A stretch of DNA of 64,000 nucleotides, taken from positions 372,001-436,000 of the forward strand of contig CM065187.1 of assembly GCA_033026295.1 (NCBI GenBank). Direction: 5' to 3'. How positions within the stretch are numbered: the first letter of the stretch is position 1; every line of letters starts with the position of its first letter. This document shows positions 21,786 to 34,115 of the stretch, piece after piece. The stretch is from Channa striata (lineage: Eukaryota > Chordata > Actinopteri > Anabantiformes > Channidae). The translations under genes and the position numbers were made by a program. The notes under the pieces were generated by a model. The model was not told the DNA's origin, made no database searches, and saw only the letters and a program-made list of their open reading frames with translations.

Positions 21786-23559
21786 GAGTAAAATAGAATT
21801 AGAACTAAAATTGGAGAAATGTGTGATCCAAAGGGGGTAAAGCTACTGCACATTACGTTATCTGCGAGCAATCAGCATTTCGGTGTCAGGCTTACAAAGC
21901 TTTCTAGTGTTTGCTCAGAGATTTGCTTTGTGCTGGTAGAAAACAGCAACTCGAATACTAACAAATAATTTCATTTTGTAGGAAAGATTTTTTAGAATGG
22001 ATCCTGCGAGGAGAGACTCTTTGAAGGAACGTCCGTCTTGTTTGCCAGCCTGTGTTGTCCAAGGAAGGATGTTTTGCCAGCCTGCGTCGGACAAGTCAAA
22101 GACTTTCAAGCCAAAGACCCAAATTTGGTACCAGAGCCCTGTGTCTCAGAAAGACTGGGATTAAAATTGATAAAAAGTTCTCTGTTACATTTTCCTGTAT
22201 TTCACCAGCCGTCGATCGCTGACCCTAACCAGCTGGTCTAACTACAAAAACACAACCATAGAATACTTCGATAACACTATAGTCACACAAACTGGACATT
22301 GTACTGCAGGATCACATATTACAGCAGAAAATGAAACCGGATATTTCGCTGCAAGATCCAATATTTTATATTATATACAAGAAACATTGTCTAATATAAT
22401 TTTATGACCATGTTAAGTTTCAACGTATTTGTTCAGTATCTACATGCAATTTACGTTACATGTCAACATGTTTTTAATATGTTCACAGGTGTGTGGTTGA
22501 AATTATGTTGTATAGGAAACAGGGTTGTTTCAGCTGCATGATGAATGAGCATGTGTGGTACGTGCTCATTCAGCTTCTTCATCCTCACTTATGGAAAAAC
22601 TAATTTAGGTATGAAGTGAATGAGGAAACGGCAGGTGTGTCAGGGTGTGTTATAAGAAAAGGCCTGATTTAGGTGTGTACAGAAAAGAAGTCCGGCTTAA
22701 TCTGGGTTGTACTTCTAATGGATTGCGTCTAATTAATTTTCTACTTTGAATCACTTGTTCTGTTCTCACTTTTGGAAAGTTGTAAAGATGTATACATGTA
22801 AATAAAAACAGAATACAATCATATGTGAATCTCATCAACCCACATTTTACTTACAACATAACATAAAAATCATATCAGATGTTGAAACTGAAGAAAGCGT
22901 GCAGGTGTGTCTCCGCCAACACGGAATATGAACTGCGCTCCCCGGCATGTTCCTGTCTAACAGGCGCTCACTTTGCCACAAAATGGACGAGTCGTCTCTC
23001 CTGCTGAACAAAAATAAAAACAGTGATCTTTCGACGTCGACCTGTTTTTTGTGCGTCACAGAATCGTGGCTGTGTGATCTTGTGCTGGATTGATTCTGGG
23101 CTAAAGCTGGGTGGATTTCAACTCTCCAGAGCAGACAGACACACGGAGCTTTCCGACAAAACAAAGGGAGGTGAAATCTGTATTATATCAACAGTGGATG
23201 CTGCTCCTCTCGCACGTTGCCTTGCGACAGGATGTTAACACCAATGAGAATAAATGAGAGAACTCACGGGGCAAGTAGAAAGGCTAACAGTTAATGATGA
23301 AGGCCTCCTGGTCCAGGGATCAGTGCTGAGACAAAACTGAAACATCGTCTCACCGTGCACTGGCCAACAACATACTGTGTGTGGAACAAACAAACCCAGA
23401 TGCTTTGGATATTGTCCTGATAACTTTAACAAAGTCAATCTCTCCCACCAACTCCCCCAATACAAACAGTTTACTGAGGGCCTGACCAGAGAGGGGGATG
23501 TACTAGGTCACCACAGCACCACAATTAGCGGTGCTTAAAGTGTTGAAACAGCAATTCTA

Positions 23560-23990
23560 AGCCAACAACTGTGTCTGGAAAGGGCTGAAGGCAATCACCA
23601 AATACAGGCCTAGAGCCAACCACTCTGTGAACGACCGGCGCCTGGCCAACAGCCTGAATGAGTCCTACTGCCGCTTTGACAAACAATGGGAAAGCTCCCT
23701 CACCAAGAAGGCTCAGCAGAGGCTGTACTTTTTGCTGCAGCTAAAGATGTTCCACCTCCCTGTAAAGATGCTGGTGAACTTTTACACTGTCATCATTGAA
23801 TCCATCTTACGTTCGCCATCACAGTCTGGTTCACTATTATCAACTCTGCTGAGAAGGTGTTCGGCTGCAACCTCCCATCTCTTCAGGAGCTGTACATCTC
23901 TAGGACCCAGAGATGAGCAGCCAGCTTTGCACATAAACTCATCTTGGACAAAAACTTCCCCTCAGCCTGCTGACTCAGACTATGACCATC
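23560..23990 (+). mobile_element. LINE fragment (L2/Rex-like), C-terminal RT region
   Basis: The + frame (main part 23627-23995) reads SLNESYCRFDKQWESS, KAQQRLYFLLQLKMFHLPV and NFYTVIIESILRS. These phrases are typical of the post-RT region of fish L2/CR1-type LINEs. Frame breaks and deletions make it a remnant. Confidence 0.7.
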
Positions 23991-24039
23991 TCTGAGACTA
24001 ATCAGCTGATATTTACCACAGCGACTGTGATTTTGGCTG

Positions 24040-24440
24040 GCTTGACTTGGATATAAGATCAACACAAGCCATAAGGTGCAGTATCCTCCTTGGAAACAGA
24101 GGTTGGAGGCTAAGATCAAGGATAAGATCAAGTCAACCTAAAGTGCGGCATATACCAAGGAGATGCTCTGTCCCAGCTGCTGTTCTGCATAGGCCTGGAC
24201 CCCTTAGCCAGATCATCACCAAGAGTGGATACGGAATGGCGCAACCATCAGCTACCTCCTCTTCATGGGTAACGTCAATCTTTATGCCAGGAGTGAAAGA
24301 GACATTGACTCACTGATACATACCACCACAATATACAGTCAAGACATTGGGATGTCATTCGGACATAACAAGTGTGGTCAGATGGTAGCAAGGAGAGCAA
24401 AAGTAGTTAGAATGGGGCATTGTTCAATATTTTTTATTTA
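24040..24440 (+). mobile_element. Second non-LTR RT fragment
   Basis: Frames at 24047-24316 and 24265-24465 carry NLYARSERDIDSLIHTT and SQDIGMSFGHNKCGQMVARR. This resembles the palm-to-thumb region of another fish non-LTR reverse transcriptase family, different from the adjacent one. Broken by frameshifts, no ends seen. Confidence 0.6.
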
Positions 24441-25334
24441 TTTTTATCCTTACTCTGATTGTTAAATCTCTGAAATTCAGATGAAATAAATGAAAGAATG
24501 AAAGTCACATTAATTTTTTATCCAGCCTATAGATTTCATTCAAAAAAAGGGAAGTACATCACAAATTGGTAACCATGTTTCCGCTCAATGCTGTAGGATA
24601 CAGTAATTGTTTTCAAGTCCTCTGGCGCAGAATAACATGACTGTATTTCTATAGTTACCAAGGTAAATGTTCATAAAGCAGGACATTTTGCCAGGCTGCT
24701 GTATTTTAAGAACATGTCTGTTATATGCTTGATAAACGTAATTGTGCCCAATTTTAATGACTGCATGTAGCTTTCATCAAAATCAACAGAGTGTCATTTA
24801 TATTTCATTACAGCTAACACTGTACATCATTTCTTTGAATCCTTCTTACCTGCGGTTGGTGGGAAACATAATCGTGGTCATGTTGAGAATTATCAGCTTC
24901 CACATTTACACTGGACGAACAGGAGACCTTTTCCTCCACAGCTGAACGTTTACTTGCCCTTCCACATTTTCTGTGACTTTCTGTGATATGTCAAAGTTAT
25001 CATAAACTCTGTTTATTAGCCGACCGCTGCCTGCATCAGCATCAGATCCTCCAGAGTGAAGTGCTGCGACCTCTTTTCACATTAAAACTTGGAAGTTTGT
25101 CTCTCCTGCAGCTTTTCTTTGTATTGTCTTTACCTTTTGGAAAAGGACAAGTATTTCCATATGCGACAAAAGCTCCAGTTCTGCCATTGTTTCTATGTAA
25201 TGACTTACAAAGGAAAGTAGGGAGCCTGTTCTTAGCTGCTTCAGGTTCAGGAATGCAGAAGTGTGACAAAGTCTATTAGCATCATACCAGCTTCCACACC
25301 ATCTTACTGAAGGCTGATCAGTCTGGCAACTCCT

Positions 25335-25870
25335 CTGTATGTGCAGGTATAAATATGTCAATTTTTATTTAAAGACAATTTACTCAAAATATGTTGGAAA
25401 TGATCAATACTTCATCATAAAGCAGTGACAGACAGTCAGAGCTCTTTGTAGTAAAGACAGAAATATGTATTTAATATAATAATTATTATTTATTCAATTT
25501 AAAAATGTTATGCATCATAAAAAGTATGAGTTTTATCAAAGACATTAAAACTGATTATTATACCGCAGTTTATTTTGATAAATATGTCAAAATAAAGTTT
25601 GCGAATAAACCGAAACATGTTGAAGCCTGTTTAATGAGTCGACATGAGGGGAAGATCTGAACCAATCAGAGGCTGGATTCACTGTTGTAACTGTTCGGTG
25701 TTCCGCTGACACTGAGAGAAGCAGGACTAATCCCCAGTTAGTGGGAGGGGGCTGCTGTCAACTGTTGTAGTGAACATTAATCACAAGGGGGCGTCATCCC
25801 TCCATGTCAGAGCTCAGCTGGGAGGTCCTCCCACTTCCTGTCCACACAGGGACCCCATCAGTCTGGACTG
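25335..25870 (+). repeat. Segment paralogous to 54625-55215
   Basis: Blocks such as ataaatatgtcaat, gacaatttact, catcataaaaagtat and cttcctgtccacaca occur in the same order and orientation in both segments, with insertions between them. This looks like an old duplication linked to the GTPase genes that follow each segment, not a mobile element. Confidence 0.55.
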
Positions 25871-25961
25871 ATACCAACCTGAATGAAAACTATTAGATTC
25901 ACAGTCTGTTGAAAAGAATTGCAGTCTGTTGAAATTGCTACAAAAGAGTGAAATCCAAGGG

Positions 25962-26160
25962 GGGCGGGTGGATCAGTGTGTGGAGCGTTGGATTGGGATG
26001 CAGAAGGCTGCAGGATCGCTGCACCCCACTCTACCAGCCACCCTGATGCCGTTCCCGAGTCCAGATAAAATGGGAGGGCTCCAGCAGGTTAAAAAAAAAT
26101 CCTGCCAAATCAACTAGAACAGACATTCTGTGGCAACCCCTGAAGGGACGAGCTGAGAGC
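25962..26160 (+). mobile_element. tRNA-derived SINE
   Basis: The head (gcgggtggatcagtgtgtggagcg, then aggatcgctgcacccc) looks like degenerate tRNA boxes A and B. The end reads ctgtggcaacccctgaagggacgagc, a common fish SINE terminus. Confidence 0.55.
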
Positions 26161-26499
26161 CGCTGATCTCCGCCCCAAAGTGAAACCCAACATGAAAGGA
26201 GGAAGATGTTTCATGAGAAATAAATGAACTACACCTTCCACGAGCATGACATGAGCTAAAGACAAATTGGAATAGAAACACGTGATTTACTTACTAACAT
26301 CAATATTATGAGCAATGAATTTTATGATACCACAGATGTAGTATAGTTCCATAGATGTTCTTCATCAGAATACATTTTGAAGGTCTTTAGATTCTATAAT
26401 ACAGTTTATTTAATGATACTGTGAAATGGTTGTTACAGGGTTTGTGCCAAAACTGTCCTGCTGTCCTGAACTGCATTTTCATTTCATTTGTCCTAGTCA

Positions 26500-26915
26500 A
26501 TGATGAATCTTCCACGCACAAAAAAGTTAGTTATAGAGTTTCCACAACGCTTTGTATTAGGACCAATACGTTTTACTTTATATGAGTCTCCTCTAGGCAA
26601 CATTATTAGAAAACACTCCAATTCCCATTGCTATGCCAATGTCACCCACCTACAATCCACTAAATCAGATGAAACAATCAACTGCAAGAATGTAAAACAA
26701 AAAAGCTCGGATGTCCCACAATTTTCATTTACATTTAGTTATTTGGCAGATTCTCTAAATGAAGGTTTCTCTAGATGACATAAATCTGGCCCCCAGTAGT
26801 ACTGCAAGGAATCTCAGTCATTTTTGACCAGGATTTGTCATTTATCTCACACATAAAACAAATGTCTAGAACAGCCTTCTTCCACCTACAGAACATTGTC
26901 AAAATTAGGCAACAC
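26500..26915 (+). mobile_element. L2/Rex-like LINE RT fragment
   Basis: The + frame 26500-26778 shows RFVLGPIRFTLYESPLGNII and HSNSHCYANVTHLQ, degenerate forms of RT motifs (the usual Tyr-Ala-Asp-Asp position is altered). Further RT-like sequence continues in other frames to about 26915. A short L2-tail-like piece (atttacatttagttatttggcag, about 26728-26750) interrupts it. Confidence 0.65.
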
Positions 26916-27198
26916 ACAATTTACATACAAATTATAGGAGAAAGATGGAAATTGTAAAAACACATCGCACTAACTATGTTTATTTGACATGGTTAAACCT
27001 TTTACCACTTGCAATAGATTCCCTTAAAATTTCTATATAAATTATCCATCTGGATGGATAATAACGCACCCTCTGCCTTTCCCTGATTGTGTGTAATAAT
27101 AGTTTATTTGTACTATTCTCACACATTAGTCCCATTCTTGACCTAAGCTGGCCGATCAGTGCACCGGTTTTTATAGATTAATAAGCCATTGTTACTCA

Positions 27199-27240
27199 CC
27201 ACATTGCCATGGCGAGGACAAGGCTGGTGCTGGTCTTTGG
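27199..27240 (-). other. Possible orphan signal-peptide exon
   Basis: Minus strand: acceptor-like cttccaaag, then about 36 bases that could encode a hydrophobic stretch (TSTSLVLAMAM), then a consensus GTGAGT donor. It lies 2.8 kb downstream, in the direction of transcription, of the orphan promoter module at 30011. No further exons were found, so it may be the relic of a lost cluster gene. Confidence 0.2.
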
Positions 27241-27714
27241 AAGGAGAAAAAGAAGAAAAATTATCAGTTAATGATCATTTCACTACATGATCAGTTAATC
27301 TTGTAACAGTTCTCTGACGACTTTGGAGATTCTGGATCCATAACTGTACAAAAGTATATTTACAATTGACAGATGCAGTAAACTGACAACTGAACAGAAT
27401 TTGAAGTGCAACTTAATCACCTGTGGTGAAATCTGCAGCACATTTTGGGGTGAGGTACTTTAAACTACGTTTTACTCATGTCTATTAAAGAAAAGTTTAA
27501 ATTAGTTATATTAATAAATACTATAGGAAAGTTTCGCTCTTGTTTGACATAATAAAACGTAATTTGTTCATTTTCCATCTTAAGCAAAATGTTTGCTGGA
27601 CTTGGCTTCGATTCGACGGTCACTTTCATTCAGACACAACGAGCTTTGTACACCTTTGTAATTTCAACTCAGTCAGGTTGGATGAGGACAGTTGGTAGAC
27701 CATTATGAGGTCTC

Positions 27715-27860
27715 ACCGGGAATGTTCAGAAGCGTTCAGTAATATCAGGGCGCTGGCTTTGGCCACTAAGACATTCACAGAGTTGTCCCAAAGCCACGCC
27801 TGTGTCGTCCTTGCTGCGTGAGTAGGATCGTTGTCATGGCGGAAGGTGAAACTTCTGCTC
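27715..27860 (-). mobile_element. Tc1/mariner transposase fragment
   Basis: The minus frame contains FRHDNDPTHAARTTQAWLWD, matching the Tc1 catalytic-region pattern HDNDPKH...WL. Only the C-terminal part remains, and the Pro/Asn-rich DDE ending is degenerate. Confidence 0.7.
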
Positions 27861-28089
27861 AGACTGAGGTTCTTCAAACATGTAGAGAAAACCCAACAAA
27901 TCCCCATTAAGCAAGGCACTTTCCACTTGGGGAGAGTGGAAAGTGAAGAGAGAAAAGAAAACATTGGGCAGGTTGGTAGGACCAGTAGCTCCAAAGCTGG
28001 GGACACCTGAGGACAGGGACAGACAGAGGGAGACAGAGAGGGAAAAGCAAATCTACGGGACAAAGAAGATACAGAGTTAATGTCATACA

Positions 28090-28540
28090 GTGGTGACATG
28101 TAAAAGTGTCTCAGTGCATCAGGGGTTGGTCCCGCCTGTAGCAGCAGGACTAGAACTAACTATAAGGTTTTGAGTCTAGTCTTGGGGTGAGGGTGTCTGC
28201 TTCCCGAATCTGGACGGGGAGCTGGTTCCACAGGAGAGGAGCTTGATAGCTAAAGGCTCTGCCTCCCACTCCTATGATGCTTTCACCACCGTACTCCACT
28301 GTAGGAATGGTATTGTGCAGGTTTTTGGCCTAAATTCTAATCATTGTCTGGAAGCCAGACAATAGAGCAGATTTTATGTTTGGACTCGGTCAAGGCTTCC
28401 ATTCTAGACACATAGACACCATGAAGTCCAGATTGGGGGAGGGTTGCAGTGATGACTGTCCTTGTGGAACTTTGTCCCATTTCCACACAGGATGTCTGGA
28501 GCTCAGTCAGAGTGACCATCAGGTTCTCGGTCACCTCTCT
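28090..28540 (+). repeat. Interspersed repeat fragments
   Basis: Contains phrases common in fish interspersed repeats (ggagctggttccacaggagagg, aaaggctctgcctccca, tactccactgtaggaatggt). A 65-codon minus frame at 28337-28534 lies over them and is not considered a gene. Confidence 0.4.
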
Positions 28541-30010
28541 TACCCTTCTCCTCTGATTGTGCCTTTCAATAATCCTGTTTCCTACTTTCCTTTTAACTCA
28601 TGGCTTTCGTTCTGATACAGGAGCACAGTCAGATGTGAGGCCTTCTACAGCGAGGTGTGTGCCTTTCAGAATAATGTCCAGTTAATAAAGTTTACCACAG
28701 GTGGACTAGAGATGAGGTGTAGAAACATCTCAGCAATGATCCAGAGAAATGGGAGGAACCGGAGTAAAATTTCAAATGTTTTTGCAAAGACATTTTTTTC
28801 ACATCATTTTTTTGTACTGAGTGTATATTATTGAGAAAAAATTGCAAGCTAAAATAGATGACTAGGATATAAGAAAACAATATATATATATTAAAGGTGT
28901 TTTCATATGTTTGAGTCACATTTAATTTCTTGGTTGCTGCAACCAGACAGACTATCACTGAAATGGAGGGAGACATGGAAGATTATTACTTTTTCCCAAC
29001 TGGTGGACATAAAATATATAAGTAATGAATTTAGCACTTTTTACACTGAACAAACACTATAAACAGATTTTTATTATAAACCTTATTGTATTCGAAAAAT
29101 GATTTTGAGTTGAAAACCATTCATTTCCCTAGTCTCTCGTGTCCCAATCTGGCCAACAACTCAAAAATGTCGCCATCAAATGTACTTTAAACAAACAAAT
29201 GTATTATGTATGTAAGACAGCAACAACAACGTTATTTCTAGATTAAAAAACCCAGTGAGGTAATCAATCAGTTTAACAAAAAGACAACAGAATCAAATTG
29301 GTTTTTATATTAATGAACTGAACGTTTGAGTCCAAATGAGTGAAAATTATCTACAGAACTGATGTTATGATATGGTGTGATGGAAAAATTAAGAGTGATT
29401 ACATTTTAATGCTTATGATTTCCAGTGTTGTTATGAAGAATGTTGAGACATAGCATTCTTTATCTCATGTGCATGTTTTTGTCTTGAGAAGTGTCTGCAT
29501 AACCGTCCCAAGGTTGTCTGCTGTAGCGACCTGGAGACATACCACCTTCGTGTGGGAATGTTGGGAGCCTGATGGTGGGAATGTTTTGCCCAGCAACAGA
29601 CGGGTAGAAAACATGTTTGTGATGCATCAGTTTTTAGAACTGTGCTAGACAGGGGATGAAACTGTCTGTGAACTTCTCTCTTGCAAGACAGTAAAACCCT
29701 TAAAAGACATCCTGGATGCAGCTTCTTTACTGACTACACTCGAGGTGTCTGGACCAGTAGTTATCAGTTTATTCCAAGACACGTGGACATAACATGACCC
29801 CTGACACTGGATGAATCTTGAAGAAAATGTGAAATTGCAGTGATGGTCTTATTGTTCGGTTCTATGTCCGAAGTTCCTGAAGACTTCCTAAACAGCCCCA
29901 AAGTTAACAAGCTCACAAATTGCATGTTGATTTATGAGGTTATATTGATATGATGTATTTGGATACAGCATATCCTGATTTTAACTGATTTTAACACCTG
30001 AAAAGATTAC
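28541..30010. other. Intergenic, nothing recognised
   Basis: AT-rich, with only short frames (at most 94 codons, 28692-28976 minus, low complexity) and no domains, exon pairs or clear repeats. Confidence 0.4.
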
Positions 30011-30115
30011 CTGTGCTGCTGGTTTCACAAGGCTCCTTGAGGCAGAAAGACCAGAAGCAGATCGTGCTAAGAGGTTTTAAATGAGCAGGAGGGACGGACT
30101 CTCTGTGGTCACGTG
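30011..30115 (-). promoter_or_regulatory. Orphan promoter/exon 1 module
   Basis: Minus strand: a CACGTG-containing start (gaaatcacgtgaccacag), gtccgtccctcctgctc, a TATA-like catttaaaacc and about 60 bases ending in a donor (cagcacag/gtaatc). It matches modules at 20433, 34019 and 61067. No complete coding gene follows it in the minus direction, so it seems to have lost its gene. Confidence 0.4.
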
Positions 30116-31885
30116 ATTTCACACAACCTGCCAAAGAAGAATCTCTCCGCCCAGATCATTGTGGTTGGCAGGAAAAAACACACTTATCTCCTGCATCATG
30201 TCCTGCAATCATGGGATACTGCCACCTGCAAGTATCACTCACGTTAGAACCCGTCACGACATCTCTACGGCAGCATCTGAAGAAAACGTGTTTCAATTCA
30301 TGAAGTGAATCCGAATTTTCGGACTAGTGTAATGTTGTAAAAATCTATTTATGAACCTTTCATTTATTTGAGTTTTTACTTTTCCTAAATGTATGATCAT
30401 ATATCCTTTATTTCACTTTTAATGTTTTGAAGCCTTTAAAGAAAGTCCTAGCTAATGTGGCCTTAATGTGGCTCTGGTTCTGCAGGTACAGGTGCGGAGG
30501 TGTCTCGTCTGTTCTACAAACCGCTATGATGCATTTTAGTCTCCAATTGGCCTTTTTCAACACATACTTTTAAACACATCTCTGCAAACAGAACTGTCCA
30601 CATGTGATTGAGCTGCTTCTCTGGTGAAGGGAAGAACAATCTTTAACCAAGTGATTTACATGGCTGTGTAGATTAGTCAGACAGAAGTTCAGGGAGGAAT
30701 GAGCCTCAGGAGGACGGCAGGTTGTTTTGAGGTGGGGCTCAGCAGCCTCTGAAAAAGGGTTTAAAGGGGGAAAACAGGCAGGAGGAAGAGGATGGCCGCT
30801 ATAGGGAGGAAGCTACTGATAACAACATCTACACTCTGAACGGAGACATCGCTGTTCAAGTGAATTCAGAAAAACTTCCAAACACAAAGATGTTAGTTGT
30901 GTTCAGAGGTGCAGGACCTGGTCTGGTGGAAGAAGGTCTGGTATAAGTCATTCCCTCAGCGTCATGCGTTGACAGCCCTGCAGCGCGGTGTCAACATGAG
31001 ATGTCGTCATCGTTTGGAGTGAAAGCCTCAACATAAATGAAATGGTCAATATCAGTGAACCTGCGTCAGCTGATTTTATATTCCGTTTTTCCACATGATT
31101 ATTTTAACAACTCGTTAAATAATTGTACTCTGGAAATCATAAGGTTGGACATAAACATATTGAATGATTTAGGTGATATACATGCACACAAAGCAATCAC
31201 AGCTGAAATCGTAGCTGAACTGGAAAAGACAGAAGCACTTAACAAAAATCTGACTCGGCTCTCATCGCCGAGCCGAGTAGAAGGTTTTTGCATTTACATT
31301 TAGCAGACGCTTTTATCCAAATGTCTTCCAGAGTAATTTGGTACAAGCACAGTGGCGATGGCAGCTGGGACACTTTGGCATACAGCAGACACTTCCTGTC
31401 TACCTGTGAACGTTTGTGGCAGCTCACTGACGTCTGATTAATGAGAATGTGATCATACATGCAGCAGGTCAGAGATCACTCAGTCTGTAAACTTTCATTT
31501 TTTTATTAGCTCCTTGTGAAACATGAGTGCAGCAGTAACAATGATAAAGTTCCTTTACAGACTCTCTTCACAGCATGTTCCTGTGTTGTCCTTTGGCTTA
31601 GTCTCTGGCTTTTCAGGACTGTCCCACTCACTAATTTACAAAATATTACTATTGATATTGCTGTTTTATTTCATTTTTAACTTATATCTAATGAATTATA
31701 TGTCTTAATATTGTTTAATATCGTATTTGTATTTATCGTTATGTGTAACAGCTAACTAAAACTACTAACTAAAACTAAAGTATCTCTTGTCAAACTTCAG
31801 ACAATGTCGTTGCAGAATTTGTAACAGACGTTTTTTGTGACGTGGTTAACGACGGGTCAGAATGAACCACGTCACTGGTCTGAGT
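30116..31885. other. Intergenic, 3' flank of GTPase copy 1
   Basis: No gene recognised. An L2-type SINE tail in minus orientation (atttacatttagcagacgcttttatccaaatg) lies at 31294-31325. About 31435-31505 (attaatgagaatgtgatcatacatgcagcaggtcag) is repeated in the 3' flank of GTPase copy 3 at about 55480 and 55725. The frame 31037-31303 has no known domain. Confidence 0.45.
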
Positions 31886-33452
31886 TCACAGTCCTGCTCT
31901 GGTCCCTTTATCCACTCGACTTTTCACCTCCTCCAGTTTCTGGACCTTTCCCGTGTCTCCTTTCTCCTTCATCTTCTCAGTCAGGAAGTCCAGGTTGACG
32001 TAAGTGGACAGTGACTCGACATTCAGGGTGATCTGCTCCAGTTTAACAACATGTTGGTACGCCTCTTCCAGCAGCTGATTCTTCTCGGCCGTCAGGTCTT
32101 TCATTTCCTTTTCTAGATTTTCCAGAAGATTCCCAGTCTTCTCTGTCTTGGACTTGTTCTTTTCATACTTCTCTTTCATTTCATCTTCAGTCTTCTGAAC
32201 CTTCCTGGTCTTGGTCACAAACCTCTTCTGTTCTTTCACATGATCCGATGCAGGACACTTCCCAGTACAAACGGTGCAGTGGCCATTGCTAATGACCTCA
32301 CAGTGTTCAGGATACCAGGCCTTTGTGCATCCAGGATAGTGACAGTTCTCCTCACAGACGTTACAGCAGAGGGCTCCTTCATAAAACACCAACCACATCC
32401 CACCTTTGATGTCTTCTTTCACTTTGTAGACCTCATCCACCTCCACAGTAAACTTCTCATTCTTCTTCATCTCTTGTTCCTGATTTCTCAGAACTCCTTG
32501 AATCTGTTGGATCTCGTTCTGTTTTCCGTCGATCAGCTCGATTCTGTCTTGCAGGTTTTGGATGCAGGCTGTCAGTCCGACACGGGTCTTTAACACTTCA
32601 ACTGTTGTCATCAGTTTTTGAGGTGTAGATGTTTCCAGATATTCTGTAAATTCAGCCACTCCCCTCGCGGTTACTATCCACGCATTCTTCAAACCAACCT
32701 TAGTCTCCTCTGTTCTCTCTGAGTTTTGACAGTTGTTGAACAGGAAGTGAATAGGCTGATTCTTCTCGTTTTTGGGACATTTAATCTTCGAGGCGTCGAG
32801 AGCTTTTAGAACGTTGATTGGTGTCGTTCCATCTGAGTGTGTGATCAGAGCTACGATGTTCTCCTCCAGGTCTTTTCCAAACAGAGACACCACTGAATCA
32901 AAAATGTATTTCAGTCGGTCGCTCAGTCGATTCTCACTCGCCTTCATCACCAGACACACTGCGTTAATTTCATGAACTCCTTCCTCTGGACGGAACAAGT
33001 CCAATAATCTCTGACTGACCCTGTTGTCATATTCAATCCCTCTGGTGTCTCCATATCCAGGAGTATCGACGATGGTCAAAGAGAACGGCAGAGAATTTTC
33101 TTTAAATTCAAAGATCTCGTACATGATCACATCTGATGTCCGACTTTCACGCTGTTGTTTCTCCTCCTCTTCCACGATCTCAAACCAGATTTTGTCTTTC
33201 CAGGTCACTCCCATGGTGAAGTTGAACAAAGTGTTAACCAGAGTGGATTTTCCTGCTCCTGTTTCACCCACGAGTAAGATGGTTTTGTTTTTCTTGCTCG
33301 CACTTCTTTCACCGACAGTCATTCTTGTCAATGTTCCAAACTTCTTTTTCTTCGGTGTCAGCTGGTAGACGACAGGAGACCCTGAAGGGACCCGAACACT
33401 TTTCGAGATGATGTCCCCATATTTTGTGTTCTTGGTCAAATTTTTAAGGAAC
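31886..33452 (-). CDS. AIG1/GIMAP-like P-loop GTPase with Cys-rich domain, copy 1
   Basis: Large coding exon, about 520 codons, preceded by an acceptor (tttgtgcag/gttcc at 33453-33452). Residues below count from an upstream in-frame Met at 33502. Walker A GETGAGKST is at about 79-87, G3 DTPGYGDTRG at 146-155 and a G4-like THSDG at 221-225. A Cys/His-rich block (CCNVCEENCHYPGC to CTVCTGKC) lies at about 379-416 and a Lys/Glu-rich coiled coil at about 425-530. Known relatives in fish are large multicopy AIG1/septin-like GTPases whose role is thought to be immune; the exact function is unknown. Met codons include one at 33322 (MTVGERSASKK), just ahead of the G domain; translation may start there or in an upstream exon. 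Exon 1 is probably at 34019. The frame is intact. Copy 3 at 56.1 kb is nearly identical. Confidence 0.8.
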
Positions 33453-34018
33453 CTGCACAAAAAGTAGAGAACAGAGAAATGACACATTTGTTCATTTTGC
33501 AAGTTTTTGTTTGTTTCTGTTAAGAATTAAACCAAATCAAAAATTCATGTTGCCGTTACAGAGCTAACGTGCTTTTACTGCCTCCATTGTAGAGACTCAG
33601 GGAAACAAGAAGTCACGTTAAACTGCAGACTAACGGTTAGAGTCACGGAGCTTTCAGTCAAGTCCAGTCATGTCTGCACACAAAGCGAGTGTGTTGGGTG
33701 TTTGGGCGCGACTTCGGCTTTTCAATAATTGTTTTAGAGTTTTTAGAGTCGTTTTATTCTTGTGTGGTCACTGTATGTGTTTTATTGGTTATTACTCACA
33801 TGGTGATTCTGGTGCTGCTGAGATAAACAGCTGTTTAGTCTGAGGATGAGATTAAAAAATGTCAATGAAACAAGTTTCAATGCACAAAATTACAGAGAGA
33901 AAACTGAGATTTTTTTACTATTGTTACACATTTTTCATCATTTGACAAACATTGCGTGAACTTTACAATGCGGCTGATGTGAAAGTATTTAAAGCTTCCT
34001 GTTTCACGGGGATCTTAC

Positions 34019-34115
34019 CTGGGTTTTCCCTCTGTAATCGTGAGGAGGAAGACCGTTCAGAAACAGTGTTCACAGGTTTTGTATCAGCGGGAGGGACAGA
34101 CTCCGTGTGATCACA
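34019..34115 (-). promoter_or_regulatory. Promoter/exon 1 module of GTPase copy 1
   Basis: Minus strand: gtgatcacacggagtctgtccctcccgctgatacaaaacc leads into about 55 bases ending in a consensus donor (aaacccag/gtaaga) at 34019, about 570 bases upstream of the coding exon. The reading into exon 2 has an in-frame stop and no ATG, so exon 1 looks non-coding. Confidence 0.5.

Larger units (their letters stand above)
20516..23559. other. Intergenic with local duplication
   Basis: No gene recognised. It holds a pair of direct repeats (20983-21163 and 21602-21785). Open frames up to about 105 codons (22847-23164, minus) have no recognisable domain. Confidence 0.4.

Noticed and set aside
25077..25361. 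94-codon minus ORF with a C-type-lectin-like phrase (SWYDANRLC)
   Set aside because: No WVGG, EPN/QPD or C-terminal cysteine pattern follows, and no splice partners were found; probably chance.
32240..32593. Long + strand frames (117 and more codons) over the GTPase genes, repeated at 41168-41602 and 56442-56924
   Set aside because: They are antisense shadows of the conserved minus-strand GTPase; their apparent conservation only mirrors the true gene.
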